Shown here: piece after piece, positions 14,111-14,538 of the stretch
Numbering within the stretch: position 1 is the first letter of the stretch
How the letters are laid out: each line of letters starts with the position of its first letter
Assembly: GCA_964433645.1 (NCBI GenBank)
Contig: CAYSSK010000095.1
Location: 1 to 14,538 of the forward strand
DNA: 14,538 nt
Reading direction: 5' to 3'
Source of the DNA: Desulfofustis sp964433645
GTDB lineage: Bacteria > Desulfobacterota > Desulfobulbia > Desulfobulbales > Desulfocapsaceae
Made by a program: the position numbers and the translations under genes
Notes under the pieces: generated by a model
The model's database searches: none
Seen by the model: the letters and a program-made list of their open reading frames with translations, nothing else
What the model was told of the DNA's origin: nothing

Positions 14111-14158
14111 TGCCCGAGATGACTATCGATGACTGTATCAAGGCGCTTTTCAGGTAAT

Positions 14159-14538
14159 ATGGCTGCCGGCTCACCACGTATCGGGTATCGACCGGACATC
14201 GACGGTCTGCGTGCGGTCGCGGTCCTCTCCGTCTTTTGCTACCACCTCTACCCGCAGCTGCTGCCCGGCGGTTTCCTCGGGGTCGACGTCTTTTTCGTCA
14301 TCTCCGGATACCTGATCACGCTGATTATCCTGCGAGAAAACCGGCAGGGAATCTTTTCCTTTGCCCATTTTTACGCCCGCCGGGTCAAACGGATTTTTCC
14401 CGCCCTGTTTGTCGTGCTGCTGCTGTCGGCGCTGGTCGGCGTCTTTCTGCTGGTTCCCGACACCTATGTCAATTTCATGGCCTCGGCCCGCTACGCCGCG
14501 GCGCAATTGGCCAACTTCTTTTTCGCCCGTAAGGTCAG
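14159..14538 (+). CDS. Acyltransferase-3 family membrane protein (OafA-like), N-terminal part cut by window edge
   Basis: The first 126 residues are present. They show the start of the acyltransferase-3 family, which moves acyl groups onto cell-surface sugars such as lipopolysaccharide O-antigen or exopolysaccharide. The signs are YRPDIDGLRAVAVLSVFCYH (10-29, with the conserved H29), PGGFLGVDVFFVISGYLIT (36-54) and FYARRVKRIFPAL (71-83), with hydrophobic helices at about 17-33, 42-58 and 81-98. It resembles the family in which the membrane domain is often followed by an SGNH domain, but that part lies outside. The ATG at 14159 has a weak AGG just upstream; an in-frame ATG at 14129 would add ten residues (MTVSRRFSGN) and cannot be excluded. 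It is divergent from the MFS gene and probably unrelated to the kinase cluster. Confidence 0.9.
   Translation, partial: MAAGSPRIGYRPDIDGLRAVAVLSVFCYHLYPQLLPGGFLGVDVFFVISGYLITLIILRENRQGIFSFAHFYARRVKRIFPALFVVLLLSALVGVFLLVPDTYVNFMASARYAAAQLANFFFARKV

Larger units (their letters stand above)
13879..14158. other. Intergenic region between MFS gene and acyltransferase gene
   Basis: These 280 bases separate divergently read genes. The left half holds the MFS promoter candidate, terminator-like hairpin and ribosome-binding site. The right half is GC-rich and has an imperfect palindrome at 14087-14110. I see no convincing promoter for the acyltransferase gene and no small gene. Confidence 0.6.

Noticed and set aside
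1..14538. Defence system, phage, CRISPR, tRNA or insertion sequence
   Set aside because: No repeat-spacer array, transposase, integrase, nuclease, toxin pair or tRNA-like sequence was seen on either strand.

Overview
The window is GC-rich, densely coded bacterial DNA dominated by signal transduction. Soluble multi-PAS histidine kinases, a PocR-type sensor domain, an HDOD response regulator and a degenerate HD-GYP response regulator occurring together suggest a free-living, environmentally responsive anaerobe, most likely a Desulfobacterota (former Deltaproteobacteria) member. This lineage call rests on gene style only and is tentative. I saw no rRNA, tRNA, CRISPR array, IS element or phage gene.

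Layout: (1) 1-3481, minus strand: a three-gene unit read right to left, made of a REC plus degenerate HD-GYP regulator, a REC-HDOD regulator and a PocR-PAS sensor cut by the window's left edge. (2) 3482-3709: a divergent intergenic region with candidate promoters for both directions and a strong GC-rich hairpin in the leader of the rightward unit. (3) 3710-12697, plus strand: five tightly packed signalling genes, namely PAS-PAS-PAS-HK-REC, REC-PAS-HK, periplasmic binding domain-TM-GAF-HK, a stand-alone receiver, and REC-PAS-PAS-HK-REC. (4) 12724-13878, minus strand: a convergent MFS exporter resembling the fosmidomycin-resistance (Fsr) family, whose leader carries a terminator-like hairpin. 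(5) 14159-14538, plus strand: the N-terminus of a membrane acyltransferase-3 protein, cut by the right edge.

Together, the eight signalling genes carry at least four complete histidine kinases (plus a possible fifth on the truncated sensor) and seven receiver domains. They contain no DNA-binding output domain, no GGDEF/EAL domain and no Hpt domain. The visible outputs are the HDOD domain and a catalytically dead-looking HD-GYP domain, both of which more probably act through protein contacts than through enzymatic or DNA-binding output. Kinases that begin with a receiver (6085 and 10277) could be driven by other kinases of the cluster, so the locus looks like an integrating phospho-network rather than a simple two-component pair. 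Its input signals, wiring and final target are not visible here.
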